Made by a program: the position numbers and the translations under genes
Origin: Thauera terpenica 58Eu
Lineage (GTDB): Bacteria > Pseudomonadota > Gammaproteobacteria > Burkholderiales > Rhodocyclaceae
Length of the DNA: 64,000 bases
Assembly (NCBI RefSeq): GCF_000443165.1
Contig: NZ_ATJV01000059.1
Span: 157,761 to 221,760, forward strand
Direction of reading: 5' to 3'
The notes under the pieces: model-generated
Databases searched by the model: none
What the model was told of the DNA's origin: nothing
The model's input: only the letters and a program-made list of their open reading frames with translations
Shown: one piece after another, positions 20,379-30,966 of the stretch
Layout: each line of letters begins with the position of its first letter
How positions within the stretch are numbered: position 1 is the first letter of the stretch

Positions 20379-20726
20379 TTAATGCTTCAACATGGGCGGC
20401 AGGGGATGCGGGCCGCCCACAACGTGAAGGTGCAGATGATACACCTCCTGCAAACCGACTCTTCCGGTGTTCACGATGGTGCGAAAACCGTCCGTACACC
20501 CTTGTTCGCGGGCGATGCGGGCCGCCGTCACCATCAGACGCCCCATCGCTGCCTCATGTTCCGCAGTCAGCTGTGCCATCGAGTCCACGTGCACCTTGGG
20601 AACGATCAGCACATGAACCGGTGCAACAGGGTTGATGTCATGAAAAGCGAAGACGTGCTCGTCTTCAAAGACCTTCTTCGACGGGATCTCGCCGCGAACG
20701 ATACGACAGAAGATGCACTCGCTCAT
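20379..20726 (-). CDS. hinT: HIT family (HinT-type) purine nucleoside phosphoramidase
   Basis: A 115-residue HIT protein with [20 protein letters not shown] at the N-terminus, [12 protein letters not shown] in the middle and the catalytic His triad HLHLHVVGG near residue 99. HinT enzymes hydrolyse AMP-lysine and related phosphoramidates. It lies 9 bp after hisE and 10 bp before tatA, so it is probably in the same transcript. Confidence 0.93.
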   Translation of the reverse strand: MSECIFCRIVRGEIPSKKVFEDEHVFAFHDINPVAPVHVLIVPKVHVDSMAQLTAEHEAAMGRLMVTAARIAREQGCTDGFRTIVNTGRVGLQEVYHLHLHVVGGPHPLPPMLKH

Positions 20727-20735
20727 TGCGCCCCC

Positions 20736-21059
20736 TCAAGCCGTACGCGACTTTTTCTCGTCGATGCCCGAGACACCTTCGCGCCGACGAAACTCCGCCA
20801 GCACGTCTTCAACCGACAAGCCATGATGTGCGACCAGAATCAGCGAATGAAACCACAGATCGGTCACTTCCCGGACAATCTGCAAACGGTCATTGTCCTT
20901 CGACGCCATGATGGTTTCAGCCGCCTCCTCGGCAACTTTCTTGCAGATGGCGTCAGTACCCTTCGCATACAGACTGGAAACATAGGAAGAATCAGGGTCA
21001 GCCTGCTTGCGCGCGACCAGGGTATCGGACACGCGGCGCAACACTTCGATATCGATCAC
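20736..21059 (-). CDS. hisE: Phosphoribosyl-ATP pyrophosphatase HisE
   Basis: The second step of histidine synthesis, converting phosphoribosyl-ATP to phosphoribosyl-AMP. The 107-residue protein is a stand-alone MazG-like helical enzyme with [17 protein letters not shown] (metal-binding Glu cluster), [14 protein letters not shown] and a basic C-terminus. It is separate from HisI, unlike the fused HisIE of enterics, and its start overlaps the hisI stop by 4 bp. Confidence 0.95.
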   Translation of the reverse strand: MIDIEVLRRVSDTLVARKQADPDSSYVSSLYAKGTDAICKKVAEEAAETIMASKDNDRLQIVREVTDLWFHSLILVAHHGLSVEDVLAEFRRREGVSGIDEKKSRTA

Positions 21060-21451
21060 TTGTAGATCTCCTGCGGGTCTTTCAAAACGGGTTCGACGGC
21101 CTCCCAGCGGCCATCGGCGAAATACCTCTGGAAGAAGCAGCTGTGACGGCCAGTGTGGCAGGCGATGCCGCCCACCTGCTCGATCTTCAACAGCACCACG
21201 TCGTTGTCGCAGTCGATGCGCAGCTCAAGCACCTTCTGTACATGGCCGGACTCCTCGCCCTTGTGCCACAGCTTGCGCCGCGAACGTGACCAGTACACCG
21301 CTTCACCTGTCTCGGCCGTGCGCTGCAGGGCCTCACGATTCATCCACGCAAACATCAACACGTCACCAGTGCACGCTTCCTGCGCAATCACCGGCACCAG
21401 ACCGTGCTCATCCCACTTGATCTCATTGAGCCAGTTCACACTCGCACTCAC
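21056..21451 (-). CDS. hisI: Phosphoribosyl-AMP cyclohydrolase HisI
   Basis: Opens the adenine ring of phosphoribosyl-AMP, the third step of histidine synthesis. The 131-residue, monofunctional enzyme has [29 protein letters not shown] (residues about 53-70), the DCDNDVVLL metal site and the zinc-binding [10 protein letters not shown]. It overlaps hisF and hisE by 4 bp each, so the three are tightly coupled. Confidence 0.96.
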   Translation of the reverse strand: MSASVNWLNEIKWDEHGLVPVIAQEACTGDVLMFAWMNREALQRTAETGEAVYWSRSRRKLWHKGEESGHVQKVLELRIDCDNDVVLLKIEQVGGIACHTGRHSCFFQRYFADGRWEAVEPVLKDPQEIYK

Positions 21452-22206
21452 AGCCTCACCTCGATCCCACGTGCCCGCATCAACTCCTTGGCCTCGCGCA
21501 CCGTATGCTGACCGAAATGGAAGATGCTCGCCGCCAGCACCGCATCGGCACGCCCCTCGGAGACGCCCTCGACGAGATGCTCCAGGCTCCCCACGCCACC
21601 ACTGGCGATCACCGGGATACGCACCGCGTCCGACACCGCACGCGTGAGCGCCAGATCGAAACCACTTTTTGTTCCGTCCCTGTCCATGCTCGTGAGCAGG
21701 ATCTCACCCGCTCCCAGCGCTTCGACCTTGATTGCCCACTCAATGGCGTCCAGTCCGGTGTTCTTGCGCCCGCCGTGGGTAAAGACTTCCCACTTCCCCG
21801 CGCCGGTCTGCTTCGCATCGATGGCCACCACAACGCACTGGTTACCGACCTTGCTCGAGACATCGTGCACCAGCTGTGGGTTGTTCACCGCTGCGGTATT
21901 CATGCTCACCTTGTCCGCGCCGGCGTTGAGCAGCCGACGCACGTCATCGACCACGCGCACGCCGCCGCCGACGGTGAGCGGGATGAACACCTGCTCGGCA
22001 ACCTGCTCGACAATGTGCAGGATGATGTCGCGATCATCGGAGCTCGCCGTGATATCGAGAAAGGTAAGCTCGTCCGCGCCCTGTTCATCGTAGAGGCGGG
22101 CGATCGCGACCGGGTCACCCGCATCGCGCAGGTCAACGAAATTGACGCCCTTGACCACGCGCCCAGCGCTTACGTCCAGACAGGGAATGATGCGTTTGGC
22201 GAGCAT
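21448..22206 (-). CDS. hisF: Imidazole glycerol phosphate synthase cyclase subunit HisF
   Basis: With HisH, it forms imidazole glycerol phosphate and AICAR. The start at [20 protein letters not shown] gives the normal 252-residue TIM barrel; an in-frame extension back into hisA is rejected. The catalytic Asp residues lie in CLDV (Asp11) and in [13 protein letters not shown] (near 130). PLTVGGGVR is the first phosphate site. It lies 22 bp after hisA. Confidence 0.96.
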   Translation of the reverse strand: MLAKRIIPCLDVSAGRVVKGVNFVDLRDAGDPVAIARLYDEQGADELTFLDITASSDDRDIILHIVEQVAEQVFIPLTVGGGVRVVDDVRRLLNAGADKVSMNTAAVNNPQLVHDVSSKVGNQCVVVAIDAKQTGAGKWEVFTHGGRKNTGLDAIEWAIKVEALGAGEILLTSMDRDGTKSGFDLALTRAVSDAVRIPVIASGGVGSLEHLVEGVSEGRADAVLAASIFHFGQHTVREAKELMRARGIEVRL

Positions 22207-22228
22207 CAGCGGGGTCCGGTAGAGAAGG

Positions 22229-22978
22229 TCATGCGGAGCGCTCCCCGAGCTCGTCCGCGCGCTTCTGCGCGGCGGCAAAGTCGAGCGTACCCTCGTAGAT
22301 GGCGCGCCCGGTGATCGCCCCCATGATGCCTTCGTCCTCGACTGCGCACAGCGCGTCAATGTCGCGCAGGTCGGTGATGCCACCGCTGGCAATCACCGGG
22401 ATGCGCAGCGCGCGCGCGAGGCGAACGGTGGCTTCGATGTTGACCCCCGACAGCATGCCGTCGCGGCCGATGTCGGTATAAATGACTGATTCGACGCCGT
22501 AATCCTCGAACTTCTTCGCCAGGTCGACAACATCATGGCCGGTGAGCTTGGACCAGCCGTCCACCGCCACCTTGCCATCCTTCGCGTCCAGACCGACGAT
22601 GATGTGCCCGGGAAAGGCACTGCAGGCATCGTGCAGAAAGCCCGGATTCTTCACCGCCGCCGTGCCGATGATGACGAAACTGATGCCGTTGTCGAGGTAC
22701 TTTTCGATGGTATCCAGGTCGCGGATTCCGCCTCCCAGTTGCACCGGAACATCGTCGCCGACTTCGTCGGTAATGGCGCGTATGGCAGCACCGTTCTTGG
22801 GCTTGCCCGCAAAGGCACCGTTGAGATCCACCAGGTGGAGGCGGCGGGCGCCGGCGTCGAGCCAGTGCCGTGCCATGGCACCGGGGTCTTCGGAAAACAC
22901 CGTGGCGTCGTCCATTTCGCCTTGCTTCAGGCGAACACAGTGACCGTCCTTGAGGTCGATTGCAGGAATGAGCAGCAT
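22229..22978 (-). CDS. hisA: ProFAR isomerase HisA
   Basis: Isomerises ProFAR to PRFAR, the fourth step of histidine synthesis. It is a 249-residue TIM barrel homologous to His[18 protein letters not shown] carries the catalytic Asp8, QLGGGIRD the first phosphate loop, [13 protein letters not shown] the second Asp, and VIASGGI the last phosphate site. It is 44 bp after hisH. Confidence 0.96.
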   Translation of the reverse strand: MLLIPAIDLKDGHCVRLKQGEMDDATVFSEDPGAMARHWLDAGARRLHLVDLNGAFAGKPKNGAAIRAITDEVGDDVPVQLGGGIRDLDTIEKYLDNGISFVIIGTAAVKNPGFLHDACSAFPGHIIVGLDAKDGKVAVDGWSKLTGHDVVDLAKKFEDYGVESVIYTDIGRDGMLSGVNIEATVRLARALRIPVIASGGITDLRDIDALCAVEDEGIMGAITGRAIYEGTLDFAAAQKRADELGERSA

Positions 22979-23022
22979 ACCGGGATCTGAAATGGAGTGA
23001 GTCTGGAGGATGGGACCGGCGC

Positions 23023-23661
23023 TCAGGGCTGCCAGCGGATGAAGTTCGCCAGCAACCGAAGACCGGCTGCTGCGCTCTTTTCAGGGTGAAACTGGACTGC
23101 GAAGATGTTAGCCCGCGCTACCGCGCTGGTAAAGCGCACACCGTAATCGGTCTTGGCTGCACTCAAGCTGTCGTCGGCCGGCGCAACGAAGTAACTATGC
23201 ACGAAGTAGAAGCGCTCGCCATCGGCGATGCCGTCCCACAGCGGGTGCGCTCCACCTTGCCAGACTTCATTCCAGCCCATGTGCGGCACCTTGAGATGAC
23301 TGCCGTCAGCGGCGCGCATCTGCGCATCGGGAAAGCGCAGCACCTCACCTGCAAGGATGGCGAGGCAGGACACATCGCCTTCTGCGCTATGCTCGAACAG
23401 CATTTGCTGACCGATGCAGATCCCCAGGAAAGGCTTGCTCGCCGCCGCATCCAGCACCGCAGGACGCAGACCACGGGCGTCGAGCTCACGCATGCAATCG
23501 GGCATCGCGCCCTGGCCCGGAAAAACCACGCGCTCGGCCGCGGCAACACGCGCCGGATCCGAGGTAATGAAAACTTCGTGACCGGGCGCCACATGCTCGA
23601 TCGCCTTCGCGACCGAGCGCAGGTTGCCCATGCCGTAATCGATGATGGCCACAGTGGTCAT
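23023..23661 (-). CDS. hisH: Imidazole glycerol phosphate synthase glutaminase subunit HisH
   Basis: Delivers ammonia from glutamine to HisF. The 212-residue class I amidotransferase has [12 protein letters not shown] at the N-terminus, the nucleophile Cys in [13 protein letters not shown] (near residue 83) and the His/Glu pair in QFHPEKS near the C-terminus. It sits between hisB and hisA. Confidence 0.96.
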   Translation of the reverse strand: MTTVAIIDYGMGNLRSVAKAIEHVAPGHEVFITSDPARVAAAERVVFPGQGAMPDCMRELDARGLRPAVLDAAASKPFLGICIGQQMLFEHSAEGDVSCLAILAGEVLRFPDAQMRAADGSHLKVPHMGWNEVWQGGAHPLWDGIADGERFYFVHSYFVAPADDSLSAAKTDYGVRFTSAVARANIFAVQFHPEKSAAAGLRLLANFIRWQP

Positions 23662-23719
23662 CGGCTTGACTCGCTCTTGAACATGACGGCGCCTGCTTCA
23701 CACCGCAAAGCGCACTCGC

Positions 23720-24307
23720 TCAGAGTGCACCCTTGGTGGAAGGGATCGTGCCGGCAGCACGCTCATCAGGCTCGGCCGCCATGCGCACGGCACGGGCAAA
23801 GGCCTTGAACACGGACTCACACTGGTGATGGGCATTCTCGCCGCGCAGGTTGTCGATATGCACGGTGACACCGGCATGATTGACGAAGCCCTGGAAGAAC
23901 TCACGCGCGAGGTCGACATCGAAATTGCCGATGCGCGCGCGGGTGTAATCGACGAAGTAGTGCAGACCCGGACGGCCGGAGAAGTCCACCACCACACGGG
24001 TCAGCGCTTCATCGAGCGGGACGTAGGCGTGACCGTAACGTCGCAGCCCCTTCTTGTCGCCAATGGCCTTGGCAAAGGCCTGTCCGAGCGTGATGCCGAC
24101 ATCTTCGACGGTATGATGATCGTCTATGTAGGTATCGCCTTCACAGCGGATATCGAGGTCAATCAGCCCATGGCGGACGATCTGGTCGAGCATATGGTCA
24201 AAAAAAGCAACGCCGGTGTCGAGCGTTCCCTTTCCCGTGCCATCGAGGTCGATGCGTACGGATATCTTGGTTTCAAGTGTGTTGCGAGTGACTTCGGCTT
24301 GCCGCAT
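23720..24307 (-). CDS. hisB: Imidazoleglycerol-phosphate dehydratase HisB
   Basis: Dehydrates imidazole glycerol phosphate to imidazole acetol phosphate. The 195-residue protein is dehydratase only; the histidinol-phosphatase domain found in enteric HisB is absent, so that phosphatase must be elsewhere. Manganese-binding motifs [22 protein letters not shown] (residues about 63-73) and [14 protein letters not shown] are present. hisC reads away from it across a 152-bp gap, so hisB has no his gene directly upstream on its own strand. Confidence 0.96.
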   Translation of the reverse strand: MRQAEVTRNTLETKISVRIDLDGTGKGTLDTGVAFFDHMLDQIVRHGLIDLDIRCEGDTYIDDHHTVEDVGITLGQAFAKAIGDKKGLRRYGHAYVPLDEALTRVVVDFSGRPGLHYFVDYTRARIGNFDVDLAREFFQGFVNHAGVTVHIDNLRGENAHHQCESVFKAFARAVRMAAEPDERAAGTIPSTKGAL

Positions 24308-24459
24308 GGCTGGCTACTGGCTCAAGAGTTGCAGGACTTGAGCATGATAACATCGCCCGACAAAATGACTGCAGCGCGCGGCCTGCCGCGCAACACCTCC
24401 CGGCATCACACCGCCGCGCTGCACCGATTCGCCCCCGAAACCCCTACAGCAGACAGAAC

Positions 24460-25533
24460 ATGAGCCGCTACTGGAGCGCCGTCGTCCACGGCCTGACCCC
24501 TTACGTTCCCGGCGAACAGCCCAAACTCGACGACCTGGTCAAGCTCAACACCAACGAGCACCCCTACGGACCGTCGCCAAAGGCGCTGGAGGCGATCCGC
24601 GCCGCCACCAGCGACGCACTGCGCCTCTATCCCGACCCCAACGCCGATGCGCTGAAGGCAGCGCTCGCCAAACGCCACGGGCTGCAAACAAAGCAGATCT
24701 TCGTCGGCAACGGCTCGGACGAAGTGCTGGCTCACACCTTCATGGCCTTGCTGAAGCAGGACAGGCCGCTGTGGTTTCCCGACATCACTTACAGCTTTTA
24801 CCCGGTGTATTGCGGGCTGTACGGCATCGAGCAGCGCACGATCCCGCTCGCGGACGACTTCTCCATCAAGGTCGAGGACTACCTGCCTCAAGGCAGCGAA
24901 CGCCCGGGCGCGATCATCTTCGCCAACCCCAACGCCCCGACCGGCCGCCTGCTGCCGCTGCAAGCCGTTGAACGCATTGTCGCTGCCAACCAGGATGGGG
25001 TGGTGGTGGTCGATGAGGCCTATGTGGATTTTGGCGGCGAGAGCGCGATCAGCCTGATCGATCGCTATCCGAACCTGCTGGTGGTGCACACTTTCTCCAA
25101 GAGCCGCTCGCTCGCCGGCCTGCGCGTGGGGTTCGCCGCTGGCCATGCCGACCTCATCGACGCCCTGGAGCGGGTGAAGGACAGCTTCAATTCCTACCCG
25201 CTCGACCGCCTGGCGATCGCCGGCGCGGTGGCCTCGGTCGAGGACGAGGCCTTCTTCCAGGAGAGTTGCAACAAGGTGATCGCAACACGCGAGACCCTGG
25301 TCAAGGAGATGCAGGCGCTGGGTTTTGAGGTCCTGCCCTCGGCAGCGAATTTCATCTTCGCTCGCCACCCCGAGCGCGACGGCGCGGAATTGACCGCCGA
25401 ACTGCGCAAGCGCGCGATCATCGTGCGCCACTTCAAGGCGCCGCGCATCGATCAGTTCATGCGCATCACGATAGGCACGGACGCGCAGTGCGCACTGCTT
25501 GTCGGTGCGCTGAAGGACATTCTCGGGCAGTGA
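24460..25533 (+). CDS. hisC: Histidinol-phosphate aminotransferase HisC, reversed within the his cluster
   Basis: A PLP enzyme that converts imidazole acetol phosphate to histidinol phosphate. The 357-residue protein has [13 protein letters not shown] near the N-terminus, [12 protein letters not shown] (PLP phosphate), [19 protein letters not shown] and the Schiff-base Lys in [16 protein letters not shown] (near residue 212). It lies between hisB and hisD, its usual place, but on the opposite strand to all eight other his genes. It is therefore divergent from hisB and convergent with hisD, and it must have its own promoter in the 152-bp gap. Codon use looks like that of its neighbours. Confidence 0.96.
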   Translation: MSRYWSAVVHGLTPYVPGEQPKLDDLVKLNTNEHPYGPSPKALEAIRAATSDALRLYPDPNADALKAALAKRHGLQTKQIFVGNGSDEVLAHTFMALLKQDRPLWFPDITYSFYPVYCGLYGIEQRTIPLADDFSIKVEDYLPQGSERPGAIIFANPNAPTGRLLPLQAVERIVAANQDGVVVVDEAYVDFGGESAISLIDRYPNLLVVHTFSKSRSLAGLRVGFAAGHADLIDALERVKDSFNSYPLDRLAIAGAVASVEDEAFFQESCNKVIATRETLVKEMQALGFEVLPSAANFIFARHPERDGAELTAELRKRAIIVRHFKAPRIDQFMRITIGTDAQCALLVGALKDILGQ

Positions 25534-25600
25534 AGGAGCGAGGATGGACAGGACCTTGCAGAAAGGCCTGCACCGTCCCCCAGAACTGGCTCCCAAGTCA

Positions 25601-25700
25601 GCCCGAGGCGGCCGTGGCATCCCTGGCGCAGACGAGGACTGTCTGAGCCCGCAGGGCGAGTTCCGCAGCCTGCAGAAGGGATGCCACGGCCGCCTCGGGC
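25601..25700. repeat. Long perfect inverted repeat (24-bp arms, 52-nt loop)
   Basis: Arms at 25601-25624 and 25677-25700 are perfect reverse complements over 24 bases; the left arm begins GCCCGAGGCGGCC. The loop itself carries a motif (GAGGACTGTCTGAGC...GAGTTCCGCAGCC) that recurs inverted at 25820-25872. It lies just downstream of hisC. There is no T-run, so it is not an ordinary intrinsic terminator. It resembles a mobile REP-like intergenic element, an inference from structure alone. Confidence 0.85.
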
Positions 25701-25819
25701 GGAGCGCAAGCCACCGCGCGGCGCCCTCTTGTCAAAGCCCCTGCCCAATACAACAAACAATACGCAGCCAAAAAGAAACAAAAGCCTTCGATTCGCCGGC
25801 GCTGCGCAGGGTATTCGTT

Positions 25820-25872
25820 GCAGGCTGCGGAACTCGCTCGCTTTGCTCGCTCAGACAGTCCTCGCCTGCGCC
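25820..25872. repeat. Inverted copy of the palindrome loop motif
   Basis: These 53 bases match the reverse complement of 25625-25673. The outer 17 (GCAGGCTGCGGAACTCG) and the block CTCAGACAGTCCTCG are identical, and only the centre differs (CCCTGCGGG there, CTCGCTTTGCTCG here). The two copies face each other across about 150 bp. Confidence 0.85.
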
Positions 25873-25887
25873 ACGAACACCCTGCAC

Positions 25888-25950
25888 ATCACCGGCTTGG
25901 TCGGTGCAGGTGCGAACCGCATCACCGGCTTGGCCGGTGCAGGTGCGAAC
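25888..25950. repeat. Two 30-bp tandem units, 33-bp period
   Basis: ATCACCGGCTTGG[T/C]CGGTGC... occurs at 25888-25917 and 25921-25950 with one mismatch, separated by CGC. The period is a multiple of three, so either strand reads as an 11-residue repeat, but no gene context supports translation. Confidence 0.85.
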
Positions 25951-26014
25951 ATCGGGGCGCGACTGCACGAGGTCAAAGCCAGGCCCGGACCCAGGCCCGC
26001 GCTCACCCATCCCG

Positions 26015-27322
26015 TCAGTCCTTGAGCCGCATCTCCGCGGAGCGCGCGTGGGCCTGCAAGCCCTCGCCGTGGGCGAGGATGGACGCCACCTTGCCCAGAT
26101 GCTGGGCGCCGGCCTGCGAAATGTTGATGATGCTGGTGCGCTTCTGGAAGTCGTAGGTGCCCAGCGGCGACGAGAAGCGTGCGCTGCGCATCGTCGGCAG
26201 CACGTGGTTCGGCCCGGCGCAGTAATCGCCCAGCGCCTCCACCGCCCAATGACCCACAAAGATCGCACCGGCATGACGGATGTGATCAATCCAGGCCTCG
26301 GCATCCTCCAAAGCCAGCTCCAGATGCTCGGGCGCGATGCGGTTGGCGATGGTGCAGGCCTGCTCCAGACTATCGACGTGGATCAACGCCCCCCGGTTCG
26401 CCAGCGACTTCGCGATCGTCTCGCGGCGCGGCATGGTCGGCAGCAGGCGGTCGATTGCGGCGTGCACCGCATCAATGAAACCCGCGTCAGTGCACAGCAG
26501 GATGGACTGCGCCAGTTCGTCATGCTCGGCCTGAGCGAACATATCCATCGCCACCCACTCGGCGTGGCCGGAACCATCCGAGATGATCAGGACCTCGGAC
26601 GGACCCGCCACCATGTCGATGCCGACCGTACCGAAGACGCGGCGTTTGGCCTCGGCCACGTAGGCATTGCCCGGGCCGACGATCTTGTCCACCTGAGGAA
26701 TGGTCTGCGTGCCGTAAGCAAGCGCGCCCACCGCCTGTGCCCCACCGATGGTGAACACCCTATCCACACCGGTGATCGCCGCGGCGGCCAGCACCAGCGC
26801 ATTTTTCTCCCCACCCGGCGTAGGCACCACCATGATCAGCTCGCCAACCCCTGCCACCTTGGCCGGGATCGCATTCATCAGCACCGAACTCGGATAGGAT
26901 GCCCGCCCGCCCGGCACATACAGACCGACGCGATCGAGCGCCGTCACCTTCTGCCCCAACCGGGTGCCGTCGGCCTCGGCAAACTCCCAGGACTCCAGCT
27001 TCTGGCGCTCGTGATAGGCCCGCACCCGTTCGGCGGCGACCATCAGCGCCTCACGCTGCACCAATGGCAAGCTGTCCAGCGCAGAGTGCAGCTCCGCCTG
27101 CGGCAGTTCGAGCTGCGCCATCGATGCAACATCAAGCCCGTCGAAGCGCCGTGTGTACTCGACCACCGCAACATCACCCGTGGATCGCACCGCACGGAGG
27201 ATTTCGCTGACCGCCGCGTCGATGCGCTCGTCGGCCTCGGAGGCGAAGGCCAACAGGGCGTCGAGCGTGCTCATGAATTCGGGCGCACGCGCATCAAGGC
27301 GGCGGATGGGCGTCTGGCTCAT
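26015..27322 (-). CDS. hisD: Histidinol dehydrogenase HisD
   Basis: Catalyses the last two steps of histidine synthesis, histidinol to histidine, with NAD and zinc. The 435-residue protein has [26 protein letters not shown] as expected, the zinc/substrate residues in AEHDELAQ (near 265), and HLELA and GPNHVLPT toward the C-terminus. It starts 10 bp after hisG. It ends in the repeat-rich gap, with hisC pointing toward it. Confidence 0.97.
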   Translation of the reverse strand: MSQTPIRRLDARAPEFMSTLDALLAFASEADERIDAAVSEILRAVRSTGDVAVVEYTRRFDGLDVASMAQLELPQAELHSALDSLPLVQREALMVAAERVRAYHERQKLESWEFAEADGTRLGQKVTALDRVGLYVPGGRASYPSSVLMNAIPAKVAGVGELIMVVPTPGGEKNALVLAAAAITGVDRVFTIGGAQAVGALAYGTQTIPQVDKIVGPGNAYVAEAKRRVFGTVGIDMVAGPSEVLIISDGSGHAEWVAMDMFAQAEHDELAQSILLCTDAGFIDAVHAAIDRLLPTMPRRETIAKSLANRGALIHVDSLEQACTIANRIAPEHLELALEDAEAWIDHIRHAGAIFVGHWAVEALGDYCAGPNHVLPTMRSARFSSPLGTYDFQKRTSIINISQAGAQHLGKVASILAHGEGLQAHARSAEMRLKD

Positions 27323-27332
27323 GGGCAGCTCC

Positions 27333-27977
27333 TCAGGGTTTGACCGCGCCGGCGAAAGCGTCGAGCACCGGCTGCAAGAGCTCGCGCTTGAGCTTGAGCG
27401 AGGCCTGGTTGACGATCAAGCGTGCGCTGATCGGCATGATGTCCTCAACCTCTTCCAGGTTGTTGGCACGCAAGGTGCCCCCGGTCGACACCAGATCGAC
27501 GATCGCATCCGCCAGCCCGACCAGCGGCGCCAGCTCCATCGAGCCGTACAGCTTGATCAGATCGGCGTGCATGCCCTTGCCGGCAAAATGCGCCTTGGCA
27601 GCGTTGATGTATTTGGTGGCGATACGGATGCGCCCGCCCGGCCGCGTCGCCGCAGCGTAGTCGAAACCCTTTTGCACAGCCACGCACAGTCGACAGGCGG
27701 CAATGTTGAGATCGAGCGGCTGGTACAGACCTGCGCCGCCATGTTCGAGCAACACATCCTTGCCAGCGATGCCGATGTCGGCCGCGCCGTACTGCACGTA
27801 AGTGGGCGTGTCGGTGGCACGCACGATGACCAAGCGCACATCGGGCCGATTGGTGCCGATGATGAGCTTGCGCGATGATTCGGGGTTGTCGGTGGGGACG
27901 ATGCCGGCCGCCGCCAGCAGCGGCAGCGTCTCTTCAAAGATGCGCCCCTTGGAGAGGGCAAGCGTGATGCTGGACAC
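27333..27977 (-). CDS. hisG: ATP phosphoribosyltransferase catalytic subunit HisG (short form)
   Basis: The first step of histidine synthesis, condensing ATP with PRPP. The GTG start (protein [20 protein letters not shown]) has AAGG 9 nt upstream and yields 214 residues. This is the short HisG form, which lacks the C-terminal regulatory domain and needs HisZ for activity and feedback control. hisZ is not in the window. [22 protein letters not shown] and [14 protein letters not shown] (PRPP loop) are visible. It heads the minus-strand his string. Confidence 0.95.
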   Translation of the reverse strand: MSSITLALSKGRIFEETLPLLAAAGIVPTDNPESSRKLIIGTNRPDVRLVIVRATDTPTYVQYGAADIGIAGKDVLLEHGGAGLYQPLDLNIAACRLCVAVQKGFDYAAATRPGGRIRIATKYINAAKAHFAGKGMHADLIKLYGSMELAPLVGLADAIVDLVSTGGTLRANNLEEVEDIMPISARLIVNQASLKLKRELLQPVLDAFAGAVKP

Positions 27978-28006
27978 GGCGAAAAACCTTGTTCGTTCGG
28001 GATGAC

Positions 28007-28033
28007 ATTGTAACCCGGCGCCGCTTCTGTTAA
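28007..28033 (-). promoter_or_regulatory. Candidate promoter of hisG
   Basis: On the minus strand TTAACA (-35, 28033-28028) and TACAAT (-10, 28012-28007) are 15 bp apart, and the -10 lies 29 bp before the GTG start of hisG. The spacing is short for sigma-70. The region is divergent with rnk. No run of His codons typical of a his leader peptide is present. Confidence 0.4.
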
Positions 28034-28127
28034 CCTTCAGAGGACGGGCTGAATCGCAGGTGGCGGTTCGGCCTTTTCTTTTGTCGTGGCGCTCCGCCGA
28101 CACGCCTACTGCGCAGGAATTCGCAAC

Positions 28128-28535
28128 ATGAAACCGTCGATCATCGTCTCCAGCAACGACCTCGAGCGCCTCGAGGGCCTCCTCACCCTGCCCCCGTTCC
28201 GCAGCCGCAGCGATCTCGACGGACTGCGCGCAGAACTGGAGCGCGCCGATGTGCGCGAGCCGCAGGACATGCCCGCTGATGTCATCACCATGAACAGCCG
28301 CGCCCGCTTTCTCGAGGTCGGTACGGGACGCGAATACGAGCTCACCCTCGCCTATCCGAAGGACGCGAATGCCGAAGCTCAGCGCGTATCGATCTTCTCG
28401 CCGGCCGGCAGCGCCCTGCTCGGCTTGACGGCTGGCCAGTCCATCGACTGGAGCACGGGCGAAGGCAAGGCGCTGCACCTGAAGGTACTGGAAGTCACCT
28501 GGCAGCCTGAAGCGAACGATCAGTTCGACCTCTGA
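28128..28535 (+). CDS. rnk: Regulator of nucleoside diphosphate kinase Rnk
   Basis: A 135-residue protein of the Rnk/GreA-C-terminal type. A short helical N-domain ([12 protein letters not shown]) is followed by the FKBP-like GreA C-domain, with [23 protein letters not shown] and [18 protein letters not shown] strands. Rnk proteins bind RNA polymerase but lack the Gre coiled-coil finger. The start at [11 protein letters not shown] has AGGA 9 nt upstream. It is a single gene, divergent from hisG and convergent with murA. Confidence 0.9.
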   Translation: MKPSIIVSSNDLERLEGLLTLPPFRSRSDLDGLRAELERADVREPQDMPADVITMNSRARFLEVGTGREYELTLAYPKDANAEAQRVSIFSPAGSALLGLTAGQSIDWSTGEGKALHLKVLEVTWQPEANDQFDL

Positions 28536-28582
28536 GCCCACCCCCGCACACGTGCGGGCGCACCCAGGTGATCACAGCAGGC

Positions 28583-28606
28583 AAGAACGCGCCCTCACGG
28601 GCGCGT
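28583..28606 (-). terminator. Probable terminator downstream of murA
   Basis: On the minus strand ACGCGCCC-GTGA-GGGCGCGT is a perfect 8-bp stem followed by TCTTGC, a weak T-tract, 8 bp after the murA stop. Another small hairpin (CCGCACACGTGCGG, 28545-28558) lies on the rnk side. Confidence 0.5.
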
Positions 28607-28613
28607 CCGTCGT

Positions 28614-30129
<1,516 letters not shown>

Positions 30130-30140
30130 GATTCAATCCT

Positions 30141-30914
30141 TTACGACCGCAGCTTGTAGCCTCGCGCAAGCATGGCGAGGGTGAGCGCCGCGAGGCACAC
30201 AAAACAGGCGGACACCACGCCCAGCGACAGCCAGGGAGAAGCGTCCGATTGACCAAAGAAACCATAACGAAACCCGTCAATCATGAAGAAGAACGGGTTG
30301 AAATACGACACGTCCTGCCACAGCTGCGGCAGCGAGCGAATCGAATAGAAAACGCCGGAGAGCATTGTCAGCGGCATGATGAGAAAGTTCTGGAACGCGG
30401 CGAGCTGATCGAACTTGTCGGCCCAGATGCCGGCAATGACGCCAAACGAACCCATGATCCCGCCGCCCATCAAGGCAAAGACCAGCACCCACAGCGGATT
30501 GGCGATGCTCTGCTCGACGAAGGGCATGGACACCAGGAGCACGCCCGTACCGACGAACAGGCCACGCAATGTAGCTGCGAGGACGTAGGCGGCATAAAAC
30601 GCCCGGTAGGACAGCGGCGGCAGCAACACGAAGATGATGTTGCCGGTGATCTTGCTCTGGATCAGCGATGAAGAGCTGTTGGCAAAGGCATTCTGCAGCA
30701 CCGCCATCATCACCAGCCCCGGCACCAGGAAACGGGTGTAAGCCACGTCACCATAGACGGTCACATGCCGGTCGAGCACATGCGAGAAGATGAGCAGGAA
30801 CAGCAGCGCATTGAGCACCGGCGCACCAACGGTCTGAAAGCCGACCTTGAAAAAGCGCAGCACTTCCTTGTGCAACAAGGTGCGAAAACCGGTCAGGGGC
30901 GCATCGGCAGCCAT
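30141..30914 (-). CDS. ABC-2 type exporter permease (YadH-like)
   Basis: A 257-residue integral membrane protein with six predicted helices and ABC-2 family features, for example GVIAGIWADKFDQLAAFQNFLI and LSGVFYSIRSLPQLW. The start at MAADAPLTGFRTL is chosen because earlier in-frame codons run into the ATPase gene. It pairs with the ATPase gene just upstream. The substrate is unknown; the position within mla genes suggests an envelope lipid or glycan but does not prove it. Confidence 0.88.
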   Translation of the reverse strand: MAADAPLTGFRTLLHKEVLRFFKVGFQTVGAPVLNALLFLLIFSHVLDRHVTVYGDVAYTRFLVPGLVMMAVLQNAFANSSSSLIQSKITGNIIFVLLPPLSYRAFYAAYVLAATLRGLFVGTGVLLVSMPFVEQSIANPLWVLVFALMGGGIMGSFGVIAGIWADKFDQLAAFQNFLIMPLTMLSGVFYSIRSLPQLWQDVSYFNPFFFMIDGFRYGFFGQSDASPWLSLGVVSACFVCLAALTLAMLARGYKLRS

Positions 30915-30966
30915 GGGCTGGATGCGGCGCACCGCTGCTGTACTCGGCGGCCTGTGGACCTGCGTC

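Larger units (their letters stand above)
25534..26014. other. Repeat-rich intergenic region between hisC and hisD
   Basis: This 481-bp convergent gap between the hisC and hisD stops holds no convincing gene. Short open frames in it have odd composition and are built from repeats. It contains a long palindrome, a second inverted copy of the palindrome's loop sequence and a 33-bp tandem repeat, described separately. The stretch 25741-25795 is A-rich and unlike the surrounding DNA. Confidence 0.75.

Noticed and set aside
25534..26014. Insertion sequence or transposon beside hisC
   Set aside because: No transposase frame, no terminal repeats at matching ends and no target duplication found; only small palindromic and tandem repeats are present.
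25544..27343. A 599-codon plus-strand frame from hisC's end across hisD
   Set aside because: It shadows hisD and joins it to the repeat region; composition and lack of motifs argue against a gene.
27978..28127. Histidine leader peptide upstream of hisG
   Set aside because: No short frame with a run of His codons and no terminator hairpin on the hisG strand.
28543..28558. Hairpin CCGCACACGTGCGG after rnk as a terminator
   Set aside because: Short stem and no T-run on the rnk strand; kept only as a note.
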